A stretch of DNA of 31,782 bases from NCBI GenBank assembly GCA_945865355.1, contig CAMBDN010000003.1, forward strand, positions 1 to 31,782. Reading direction: 5' to 3'. The DNA is from Legionella genomosp. 1 (GTDB lineage: Bacteria > Pseudomonadota > Gammaproteobacteria > Legionellales > Legionellaceae). The position numbers and the translations under genes are program-made. Position 1 is the stretch's first letter, and every line of letters begins with the position of its first letter. The notes beneath the pieces were generated by a model that had not been told where the DNA came from, did no database searches, and worked only from the letters and a program-made list of their open reading frames with translations. This document shows positions 24,606 through 31,782 of this stretch, piece by piece.

Positions 24606-26576
24606 ATGCCATTTCCAAAACTGTCTGCCGTTTTTAATAACTGCCCTTTACACGCACTCACCCCAGAAATTAAAGAGCAGGTTTTGCGCTTTGCCGCAAT
24701 TAAAGGCTACGATAATGGACACAATGATCAATATGAACAATTAAAGGTCGCTTTCGCCACATTTTATGATATTGATCCTACTGTGCTTGATTGGCAACAG
24801 TTAGCTGGCATATTAAATAGCTACAATGCTTTTGATACACAGATTATTTTAGGTCCTGTTCTACGCTTGTACATGAAAGATGAAGTTGGCGGGAATGAGG
24901 ATATTGGGATCATTGCAATGACAAATGATATGTCTGTTGAACAATATCTCGCTCACTTAACAGAAGTAAACCCTGCTAATGCTCGCTATTTCAGCCTTTC
25001 TCCCGATGAGGTCGCTGCATACGTCGCAAAACAGTTAGGTTTTAATATTGAATATCACCCACAACTTGGCGCTATTAATATAATTCATGCGACCAACCCC
25101 ATTTCCACCATTGGTATGTTCCACAGTGGCGGCGCAGAGGGTGCAGAAGCAGGTGGACATTGGGAAAGAACAAACAATGGGGAAGGTAGTATCGACTATA
25201 AAAATGCAGCCGACACACAATTACTCGATATTTCAAATCTATTAGGAAACGAACTGGATCTCAATGAGGTTGGACTCCGCTTATTAAAAAACCATATGCG
25301 TTTAACCTTGAATGGACAAGCTATACTTGGAACAGATGTATTTGCCGAAGCAAATGCTGAAGTGGCCTTGACTGCCGCACAAATATCAAAGTACATTCAT
25401 AATGTTCGCGCAGTTCCCAAAAACATGGCTATCGATCTACTCGGTGGTAATCTAACAGAAGGAACTCTAGCATTTATACAGCACTACAATGCATTTGTGC
25501 CAGTAAACAGCGATGATTATAATGCACGGTACGTTAGAGCAGCTCCTGCACAGAGGGTTCTGATGAACCCCAGTGAGTTTGAAAAAGACCTTTTAGATTA
25601 CATATTACGTCCAGTCCCTATGCCAGAACCCGCGGCAAGAAGATTGGACGCTTACAGAACAGCACAATCCTCGCTTGATGAAGGAATTTCTCCAGATGAA
25701 TGGCCTGCTAGTGAACATTTCTCTGATGGGTATGCCACTGATGATGGGTCACCCTCTGTGGATCCCATAGCTCAAGATGGCGACTCTGACGAGCAACTTG
25801 CAGTCGATCCCCTTGATTTAGATCGCGGAGGCCATGTTGATGACCACCAAGCTGAACGAGTGGCTGCTGAACTCGCGGAACAACAACGTCTTGCTGCTGA
25901 ACAAGCGGCTCGTGAACTCGCGGAACAACAACGGCTTGCTGATGAAAAAGTGGCTCGTGAACTCGCGGAACAACAACGGCTTGCTGCCGAACAAGCAGCT
26001 CGTGTACTCGCAGAACAACAACGTGTTGCTACTGAACAAGCAGCTCGTGTAGTCGCAGAACAACAACGGCTTGCTACTGAACACGCAGCTCGTGAACTCG
26101 CAGAACAACAACGGCTTGCTGCCGTACAAGCACGAAGATCACCGGACCGCTCAGTTGAAATAGTCGCCCGTAAAAAGTTAGTGAATGACGCGTTACAAGA
26201 GCTGTCAGTGAAAATTGACACGCTTCCTAAAAATAGTAAGCAATATACTGCAGCGAAAGTCTTACTTAATGAGTTAACGCATTGTTCTGAAGAATTTTTG
26301 AAAAATCCTTTAGACAAAACCGTACAAAGAGCCTTCAAGAAGGATTGTACAGAGGCTATCAACTCTGCAAAACCAATCCTAGCCACAGAACCAGAATGGG
26401 GCGCCTACCTCAATACGCTAATGAGAAAAATAGCCAACGCAGTGGCTCCTTACATTACCTTTGGCCAAAAAAAAAGCTTCTTCACCATTGATAAAACAAA
26501 CGCCGAAAAAGCGGTAGAAAAATACCAAAGGGACGTAGGCATTGAAGACAACGGTGAATCCCACAAACCAGGATGA
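24606..26576 (+). CDS. Putative Dot/Icm effector: Cys/His protease-like domain plus 15-residue coiled-coil repeats
   Basis: A 656-aa soluble protein. The N-terminus has FNNCPLHALTPEI with Cys13 at the start of a helix, then a DTQIILGPVLRLYM block and FHSGGAEGAEAGGHWERT with His185. This Cys-early, His-late pattern with GGHW is what OTU-type deubiquitinases and similar papain-like effectors show, so I infer a cysteine protease domain (about 1-200). Residues 200-420 are helical with an acidic stretch near 370-410. Six 15-residue repeats (ELAEQQRLAAEQAAR type, 422-511) form a charged coiled coil. A helical C-terminal domain follows, ending DNGESHKPG. GGAG lies 8 nt before the ATG, and a PmrA-type box is upstream. 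Translocation and protease activity are not shown. Confidence 0.68.
   Translation: MPFPKLSAVFNNCPLHALTPEIKEQVLRFAAIKGYDNGHNDQYEQLKVAFATFYDIDPTVLDWQQLAGILNSYNAFDTQIILGPVLRLYMKDEVGGNEDIGIIAMTNDMSVEQYLAHLTEVNPANARYFSLSPDEVAAYVAKQLGFNIEYHPQLGAINIIHATNPISTIGMFHSGGAEGAEAGGHWERTNNGEGSIDYKNAADTQLLDISNLLGNELDLNEVGLRLLKNHMRLTLNGQAILGTDVFAEANAEVALTAAQISKYIHNVRAVPKNMAIDLLGGNLTEGTLAFIQHYNAFVPVNSDDYNARYVRAAPAQRVLMNPSEFEKDLLDYILRPVPMPEPAARRLDAYRTAQSSLDEGISPDEWPASEHFSDGYATDDGSPSVDPIAQDGDSDEQLAVDPLDLDRGGHVDDHQAERVAAELAEQQRLAAEQAARELAEQQRLADEKVARELAEQQRLAAEQAARVLAEQQRVATEQAARVVAEQQRLATEHAARELAEQQRLAAVQARRSPDRSVEIVARKKLVNDALQELSVKIDTLPKNSKQYTAAKVLLNELTHCSEEFLKNPLDKTVQRAFKKDCTEAINSAKPILATEPEWGAYLNTLMRKIANAVAPYITFGQKKSFFTIDKTNAEKAVEKYQRDVGIEDNGESHKPG
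25869..26138 (+). repeat. Six tandem 45-bp coding repeats
   Basis: Six in-frame 45-bp units encode ELAEQQRLAAEQAAR and variants (ELAEQQRLADEKVAR, VLAEQQRVATEQAAR, VVAEQQRLATEHAAR, ELAEQQRLAAVQARR). DNA identity between units is high, so copy number probably varies among strains by slippage. The repeat also creates long spurious Ser/Cys-rich frames on the - strand. Confidence 0.92.
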
Positions 26577-26581
26577 AAACT

Positions 26582-26905
26582 TCATTGATCCCCGACGTGT
26601 CGATTTAGGATATTTATTTCGTTGCGTAGCTGCTGCAGCTCATCCAACAACTCTAAAACTAAAATAACACCGGGTACATTAATACCCAAATCCTGTTGCA
26701 ACCGGCAGGCTGATTGAATACGACCGAATGATCTCGAATCAACATGCTTGCTGCTGATATGAATGCTACCGCCACCAAATAGCCCATGTTCGATCATATC
26801 GCCTAAAATTTCTTCCGATATATTACATTTTTGGCAAATTTCTACGAAAGAAACGGTCGTATTTTCATCCATCAATACCCCTGCCACAATTGTTTTGCTA
26901 TCCAT
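26582..26905 (-). CDS. cbpM: Chaperone modulatory protein CbpM
   Basis: A 107-aa MerR-like helical protein that binds the J-domain of CbpA and inhibits its co-chaperone and DNA-binding activity. The family features are the acidic helix-turn-helix start (TVSFVEICQKCNISEEILGDMIEHGL) and a C-terminal coiled segment (LELLDELQQLRNEINIL). It starts 2 nt after the cbpA stop, the normal cbpA-cbpM order, so coupled translation is expected. It is convergent with the effector-like gene ending at 26576. Confidence 0.9.
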   Translation of the reverse strand: MDSKTIVAGVLMDENTTVSFVEICQKCNISEEILGDMIEHGLFGGGSIHISSKHVDSRSFGRIQSACRLQQDLGINVPGVILVLELLDELQQLRNEINILNRHVGDQ

Positions 26906-26907
26906 GC

Positions 26908-27801
26908 TTACACTCCCATCTTTGCACGTGGATTAAAAGGCATTTCTTCCGCCATTTTTTTGTATAGCTCTCGTGCAGAATCAGTGCTTGGCTGGGGAAT
27001 AATAATCTTCAAAATCACATACTGATCTCCGGGCGTTGCGCTAGGAAAACCACGTTTTTTTAATCGCATCGTTTGCCCACCCTGAGAACCTGCGGGAATC
27101 TTCAGATCAACTTTCCCAGCCAGCGTAGGCACTACAACGGTACTACCCAAAGCAGCTTCCCAAGGGGTCACGGGTAAAGTGACATAAATATCATCCTCCA
27201 TGACATCAAACACAGCGTGTTTATCAACCTGGATAGTCAAATACAGATCCCCTCGCTGACCACCTGATAATGCAGCACCGCCTTGCCCTGATAAGCGAAT
27301 TTGTTGCCCAGACTTTACTCCAGCAGGAATTTTCACCTTTAGTTTTTGGTGACCGCCTTGCTCATGCATCGATGGAAGGTGCAACTCTTTCACCGCACCG
27401 CTATACGCTTCTTCCAGAGTAATATTTACCTTGCCATGAAAGTCTGATCCTGCGGTATGCTGTTGACGGAAATGAGGTGTTCTGCCAAACAAAGACTCAA
27501 AAAAATCGTGGCTATATTGATCGCTCACACCGGCATCATCCCATTCGGGCCTTCGTGAAGAGGACTGGGCTTGTTGTCGCAATTGCCAATCGGCAGCATA
27601 TTGATCATAAACTTTACGTTTCTCAGAATCCTTCAAAACCTCATAAGCCTCACCCACTTCTTTAAATTTTTCTTCAGCATTGGGTTCTTTACTAAGATCG
27701 GGATGATATTTTCGAGCTAATCGACGATAAGCCATTTTAATCTCTTGGGCAGTCGCTTCGCGGCTAACGCCCATCACCTTATAATAATCTTTATAGTCCA
27801 T
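26908..27801 (-). CDS. cbpA: Curved DNA-binding protein / J-domain co-chaperone CbpA
   Basis: A DnaJ-like co-chaperone of DnaK that also binds curved DNA. The J-domain covers residues 1-68, with the HPD triad at 33-35 (KYHPDLS). A short Gly/Ser-poor linker (about 70-115) leads to the two beta-barrel peptide-binding domains (GKVNITLEEAYSGA, KVKIPAGVKSGQQIRL, DLYLTIQV, LKIPAGSQGGQTMRL). The zinc-finger CxxCxGxG repeats of DnaJ are absent, which defines CbpA (class B). At 297 aa it has normal length. It lies 51 nt downstream of phaC in the same direction. Confidence 0.95.
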   Translation of the reverse strand: MDYKDYYKVMGVSREATAQEIKMAYRRLARKYHPDLSKEPNAEEKFKEVGEAYEVLKDSEKRKVYDQYAADWQLRQQAQSSSRRPEWDDAGVSDQYSHDFFESLFGRTPHFRQQHTAGSDFHGKVNITLEEAYSGAVKELHLPSMHEQGGHQKLKVKIPAGVKSGQQIRLSGQGGAALSGGQRGDLYLTIQVDKHAVFDVMEDDIYVTLPVTPWEAALGSTVVVPTLAGKVDLKIPAGSQGGQTMRLKKRGFPSATPGDQYVILKIIIPQPSTDSARELYKKMAEEMPFNPRAKMGV

Positions 27802-27852
27802 GGATGTTTCTCATCGTTGTTATTGTTCTCAAATGAACAGAAGGATCACTCA

Positions 27853-29616
27853 TTATTTCTGCAGCACATACTTCCCAGGTGCCGCAGGCAACGTATTATC
27901 GATCTCGGGCGGCTGCACCCGCTTGATTGTAGACTGTTCAACCAACCAATCATGCCAAGCGTACCACCATGAGTCATTACACCTCAATGCCTCATCCAAC
28001 CAATCTTCAGGACCCAAATAAGCATTATCCCGCTTGTGTTCTAAGATTCGGTAAGTACTACCCACGCGACCCGGTTGACTAATAATGCCACCATTGTGTC
28101 CTCCACTTGTCAACACAAAAGTGACATCACCATTGACCAGCAGGTGAATTTTGTAAACTGACTGCCAGGGTGCCACGTGATCCTTCTCAGTACTCACTGC
28201 AAACACAGGCAAATGAATATTTTCGGCCACGACGGGATCACCCTCAAGGGTAAATCGACCCGCAGCAAAGTCATTATTTAAAAAAAGTTTTACTAGATAT
28301 TCACTGTGCATTTTGTATGGCATACGGGTGGCATCAGCATTCCAAGCCAGCAAGTCAATCATGCCACGCTCTGTGCCATGCATGTAATCTTGGACCATTT
28401 TAGACCAAATCAAATCATAGGTACGAAGCATCTGAAATGAGCCCGCCATTTGCTTGGTATCGAGATACCCTTGATCCCACATCATGTTTTCAAGAAATGA
28501 AACTTCACTTTCAGTAATAAAAAGCATCAGCTCACCTGCCTCAGTAAAATCAGCTTGTGCTGCTAATAATGTTAAGCTTTTAAGACGTTTATCCATATTT
28601 TTTTCCATGGCAGCGGCTGTAATCATTGCCAACGTACCACCCAGACAATACCCCATCAAGTGAATGCCTATTTTGGGCATTTTTTTAGAAATGGTATCAA
28701 TAGCTGCCATCGCTCCTTGGCGATAATAATCATCCATGCCAAGGTTTCTATCTTCACTATCTGGGTTACGCCAAGAAATAATAAACACCGTGTGTCCCTG
28801 ACTCACCAACCACTTAACCATCGAATTATCAGGTGAAAGATCGAGAATATAATACTTCATGATCCATGCGGGAATAATCAACACAGGCTCTTTTAAAACC
28901 TCACTGGTAACTGCTTCATATTGAATGAGCTCAATTAAATGATTTGTATAAACAATGCGTCCCGGGGTAATAGCCACATCTTTCCCTGGTAAAAAATTCT
29001 CAACACCAGCCGGAGATGACCCGCTTATTTTCTCAAGAATATCCTTGACTGCCAGCTCCGTGCCACGAATAAGATTTTTACCATCAGAATCAATTGTCTC
29101 CTTAAACAAATCAGGATTGGTCAACACAAAATTAGCAGGAGACAAGGCATCAAGCACCTGACGAACACTAAAGGAGACTGTACGCTCAACATGGCTGGGA
29201 AGACCAGGCACGTGGTTGGTTGCAAGCTTCCACCAAGCCTCAACTTGCAGAAAATTCTCAGCCCCAAAACGCCAAGGTAATAACCCCCAATTCTCAGAAT
29301 GAAAACGAACATCCTTACCCCCAGCAGGCAGCGGTTCAGTCATTATTTTATTGGCGATATCACTTGCATGCAGCGCCGGATAAAGACCCAACTCCAATAA
29401 ACGACCTGGTGACTGGGCTAACTGGGCAAACCAGGAAAAAAAAGCAGTTTCGAGAGCGGCAGGGCTAATACCGAAAGTCAGTTTAGCAAGATTGGCTTGA
29501 AATAGTTGGTCCAAAAAATTAAAAAAAATTTCCGACTCATAACCCTTCCCAGTACCCAAGGCAACATCCATTGCACTCAAATTTTGCCGCGGCGATATTG
29601 GCTTTAACTTTACCAT
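27853..29616 (-). CDS. phaC: Class I poly(3-hydroxyalkanoate) synthase
   Basis: Polymerises (R)-3-hydroxyacyl-CoA into polyhydroxybutyrate at the granule surface. The 587-aa chain has the N-terminal PhaC domain, then an alpha/beta hydrolase core with the lipase-like box GYCLGG and the triad Cys324, Asp479 (STEKDHVAPW) and His507 (SGGHNGG); these sit at almost the same numbers as in Cupriavidus necator PhaC (319, 480, 508). Other family landmarks are LIIPAWIMKYYILDL and WNADATRMP. No phaA, phaB or phasin gene is adjacent. The downstream cbpA-cbpM may be co-transcribed. Polyhydroxybutyrate storage is known in Legionella. AGGGA lies about 10 nt before the ATG. Confidence 0.96.
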   Translation of the reverse strand: MVKLKPISPRQNLSAMDVALGTGKGYESEIFFNFLDQLFQANLAKLTFGISPAALETAFFSWFAQLAQSPGRLLELGLYPALHASDIANKIMTEPLPAGGKDVRFHSENWGLLPWRFGAENFLQVEAWWKLATNHVPGLPSHVERTVSFSVRQVLDALSPANFVLTNPDLFKETIDSDGKNLIRGTELAVKDILEKISGSSPAGVENFLPGKDVAITPGRIVYTNHLIELIQYEAVTSEVLKEPVLIIPAWIMKYYILDLSPDNSMVKWLVSQGHTVFIISWRNPDSEDRNLGMDDYYRQGAMAAIDTISKKMPKIGIHLMGYCLGGTLAMITAAAMEKNMDKRLKSLTLLAAQADFTEAGELMLFITESEVSFLENMMWDQGYLDTKQMAGSFQMLRTYDLIWSKMVQDYMHGTERGMIDLLAWNADATRMPYKMHSEYLVKLFLNNDFAAGRFTLEGDPVVAENIHLPVFAVSTEKDHVAPWQSVYKIHLLVNGDVTFVLTSGGHNGGIISQPGRVGSTYRILEHKRDNAYLGPEDWLDEALRCNDSWWYAWHDWLVEQSTIKRVQPPEIDNTLPAAPGKYVLQK

Positions 29617-29703
29617 AGCTATATTTCCCTATAACATTATATTCATAACGTATATTCACAATCATCTAGCCTACTCCTTAATCTCAAACTCTATAAGGTA
29701 TTC
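29617..29703. promoter_or_regulatory. Divergent promoter region phaC / GGDEF-EAL
   Basis: This 87-bp gap is very AT-rich. On the - strand a TATAAT lies about 25-30 nt before the phaC start, without a clear -35 at proper spacing. On the + strand AAGG precedes the ATG at 29704. The two genes may share regulation. Confidence 0.4.
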
Positions 29704-31640
29704 ATGGATAATGCACTCATCTTTGATGAAAAAACGCTAAAACGCATCCCTCCCATATTTACCCTACTCTTTATATTACTCTTAGGTTTTCCAGCAGTTG
29801 CACTGCATTATTTTGGTATTGATTTTAGTAATGCCACGAAAGACATAAACAATGACTATAATTTAGGTGTTTTTTTTGGTGAAACTCAAATTCGTAGCTA
29901 TTTTATACAGATACTTCTGCAATGGTCTGCCTTCACCCTCTCGGCTATCACGACGCTTTTAGCATTCACCCAATATCGTTTAACCAATGACAAGGTCGCA
30001 CTAATCATTGGCTTAGCTATTTTATTTTCGGGATCAGTAGATGCCCTACATACCCTAATGATTGAAGGTCTATCACCCTATATAAGGGGTAATGAAAATA
30101 TCGATTTTATCATTTGGACATTTATTAACTCAGTCAGCGGTATCATTTATATCATTGGTTTGCTGGTGCTATTAAAGGATAACTATAAAAAAACAATCCA
30201 ATCATCCATGCTTAGTCTATTTCTCTTTATCATCGTTTTGACTGCGATTGTATTTGTCTATTACACCGCATTCATCATAAAAAAACCCTCGATTTGGATT
30301 GAAGATGCCTGGTTTCCTAAATCCTATGAGCTCCTCTATTTATTGATTTATTTATTTATTATTTTCTTTATCTACCCTAGAGTTTACAAAAAATATCCCG
30401 GAATACTAACAAATTGTATTTTTTACATGTCAGCCACTCAAATTATTATTGCGGTATATTTATATTATTTTCTGAATACATCCATTAAAGATGTTTACAA
30501 TATTGCTTATTTACTAAAAGTTTTCACCTATTTTGTTCCATTTTCATGTCTAATCATTAACTATGTTTTCTCATATAATCAGCTATTAGAAGCGCAAACC
30601 AACCTACAAGTCAGTCAGGAAAACTTAAAATTCATTGCCTCACATGATGCTTTAACTAATTTGTATAATCGTCGTGAATTTGAAAACTTACTTGATAAAA
30701 CAATTGCAACTTACCACAGGGAATATGAATCTTTTGCTCTATTCTTGATTGATATAGATAATTTTAAATCCATCAATGATACCCTAGGCCACATTCATGG
30801 CGATCGATTTCTAAAGAAATTCTCAAAACAACTCACTTCATTAACACGACAAAGTGACACCCTATCAAGGATTGATGGCGATGAATTTACAGTTATTATG
30901 CCAAGATTAAAAACAGCAACATCTGCACGTAAATTTGCGAACCGCATCATCCATGGTTTAAATATTCCTTACTTGATTGATGAAAAACTATTAACCAGTA
31001 CCGTTAGTGTTGGAATATCAATTTACCCTGTCGATGGCGACAACACAGAAGAGTTACTAAAAAATGCCGATATTGCCATGTATTATGCTAAAAAATCAGG
31101 TAAAAATACCTATCAATTTTACACTAAAAAATTAAGTGACGAACAACACCGAGAAGCTGAGATTGAATCGCACTTACGCCAAGCAATCAAGAAGAATGAG
31201 CTCTTTCTATTTTATCAACCACAATATCATTTAGTCACTCAAGAAATAATTGGAGCTGAGATTCTATTGCGCTGGCACAATGAAATTCTTGGAGACATCT
31301 CACCGGATGAATTTATTCCTGTTGCAGAAAACAGTAACCTAATTATCAATATTGGAAACTGGGTGTTACATAAAGCCTGCGAGCAAGCTAAGCTCTGGTT
31401 CGAAAAATACCAGCGCCATTTGTTATTTTCTATCAATGTCTCACCTGCGCAATTTACGAATAATAATTTTTATCTTAACTTTAAAAAAACAGTAGATGTA
31501 TTAAATTTCCCCGCAAATTATTTAAATATAGAAATTACAGAAAGTTTATTAATGAAAAATAGTGACGAAGTTAGCTTAGGTTTACATAATATCGGTTTAC
31601 TTGGCACTAAAATTTCGTTAGATGATTTTGGCATCGGAGC
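29704..31640 (+). pseudogene. MASE3-type GGDEF-EAL protein, interrupted in the EAL domain
   Basis: A multi-pass membrane protein with about eight hydrophobic segments in residues 15-300, including GSVDALHTLMIEG (about 111-123), typical of the MASE3 sensory domain. A coiled linker leads to a GGDEF domain with RIDGDEF (391-395, active-type), then an EAL domain with GAEILLRW (E519) and NIEITESLL. The chain breaks right after the metal-binding DDFGIG (640-645); the normal continuation is replaced by ACQGK and a stop at 31654-31656. An insertion-sequence end begins at the break, so about 100 C-terminal residues of EAL are lost, though the cyclase half could still be made. The remainder of the gene may lie beyond the window. 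AAGG sits 6 nt before the ATG. Confidence 0.8.
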
Positions 31641-31782
31641 GTGCCAGGGGAAATGAGACAAATTCTGTCGTGATTTAAGTTACTTGATTATCCTGCCATA
31701 CACATCTCTATCTGTCCAGATTTATTTCCAATTTCAATTGATTCAGGCGGATTTATATACACCGCTTCTGGTAAGCTTTTTA
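31641..31782 (-). mobile_element. End of an insertion sequence, cut by the window edge
   Basis: Beginning about TGCCAGGGGAAATGAG (31641 on), directly after the point where the EAL gene stops resembling its family, the sequence switches to non-EAL DNA containing the tail of a transposase-like frame on the opposite strand. The exact boundary cannot be set, because the other end and the target duplication are outside the window. Confidence 0.6.
31688..31782 (-). CDS. C-terminus of a putative transposase (partial)
   Basis: On the - strand, 30 codons run from the window edge to TAA at 31688-31690: KSLPEAVYINPPES, then a short tail ending EMCMAG. The pattern TP/LPEAVY-x-N is what integrase-type (DDE) transposases of the IS3/IS481 kind show near their C-terminus. 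The gene ends about 50 nt inside the presumed element end, as expected. The family cannot be settled from 30 residues. Confidence 0.5.
   Translation of the reverse strand, partial: KSLPEAVYINPPESIEIGNKSGQIEMCMAG

Noticed and set aside
25869..26138. Regular repeats as a CRISPR array
   Set aside because: The units are contiguous, in frame, with no unique spacers, and encode a coiled coil.
25772..26386. Long Ser/Cys-rich open frames on the - strand, and a + strand Asn/Leu-rich frame, across the 45-bp repeats
   Set aside because: They are by-products of the repeat in other frames; they lack ribosome-binding sites, and the composition merely mirrors the AEQQRLA codons.

Overview
The window reads as chromosome from a gammaproteobacterium of the order Legionellales (Legionella or a close relative). 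The evidence is the run lysM-dprA-smg-topA divergent from def-fmt-rsmB, the moderately AT-rich coding style, and large coiled-coil proteins of Dot/Icm-effector type. Two of the effector-like genes are preceded by near-perfect tandem repeats matching the PmrA box known from Legionella and Coxiella (consensus cTTAATatT repeated with a 2-nt gap). Assignment to the order is an inference; no 16S rRNA or dot/icm gene is present.

Layout. 1-296 holds no convincing gene. 297-3666 (- strand) is a two-gene unit: a fused alpha/beta thiamine-diphosphate 2-oxoacid dehydrogenase E1, overlapping a glutaryl-CoA dehydrogenase. A 56-aa lipoprotein (3841-4011) and panD (4024-4404) follow. 4624-8205 encodes a 1193-aa coiled-coil protein that I read as a permuted NlpC/P60- or LRAT-like cysteine hydrolase interrupted by a very long helical insert. 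8220-9860 is a membrane GGDEF-EAL protein with degenerate signature motifs. Then come cspA, topA, smg, dprA and a LysM protein (- strand), and divergently def, fmt and rsmB (+ strand, joined by 4-nt ATGA overlaps).

From 18247 the content becomes accessory. A 756-aa PaaK-like adenylate-forming enzyme lies behind a PmrA-type box, followed by an apparently frameshifted effector-like gene (20670-21810). Next are an orphan ParB and a PBP4 with a C-terminal extension. Then comes a second PmrA-box gene (24606-26576) with an N-terminal Cys/His protease-like domain and six 15-residue coiled-coil repeats. A phaC-cbpA-cbpM unit (- strand) closes this part.

The right end is a MASE3-type GGDEF-EAL gene cut within its EAL domain, with what appears to be the end of an insertion sequence (transposase C-terminus on the - strand) immediately after the break.

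The most interesting content is the set of four effector-like genes (4624, 18310, 20670, 24606), two of them with matching PmrA-type promoters, scattered among housekeeping operons. Second in interest is the pair of GGDEF-EAL genes, one with degenerate motifs and one apparently broken by an insertion sequence.
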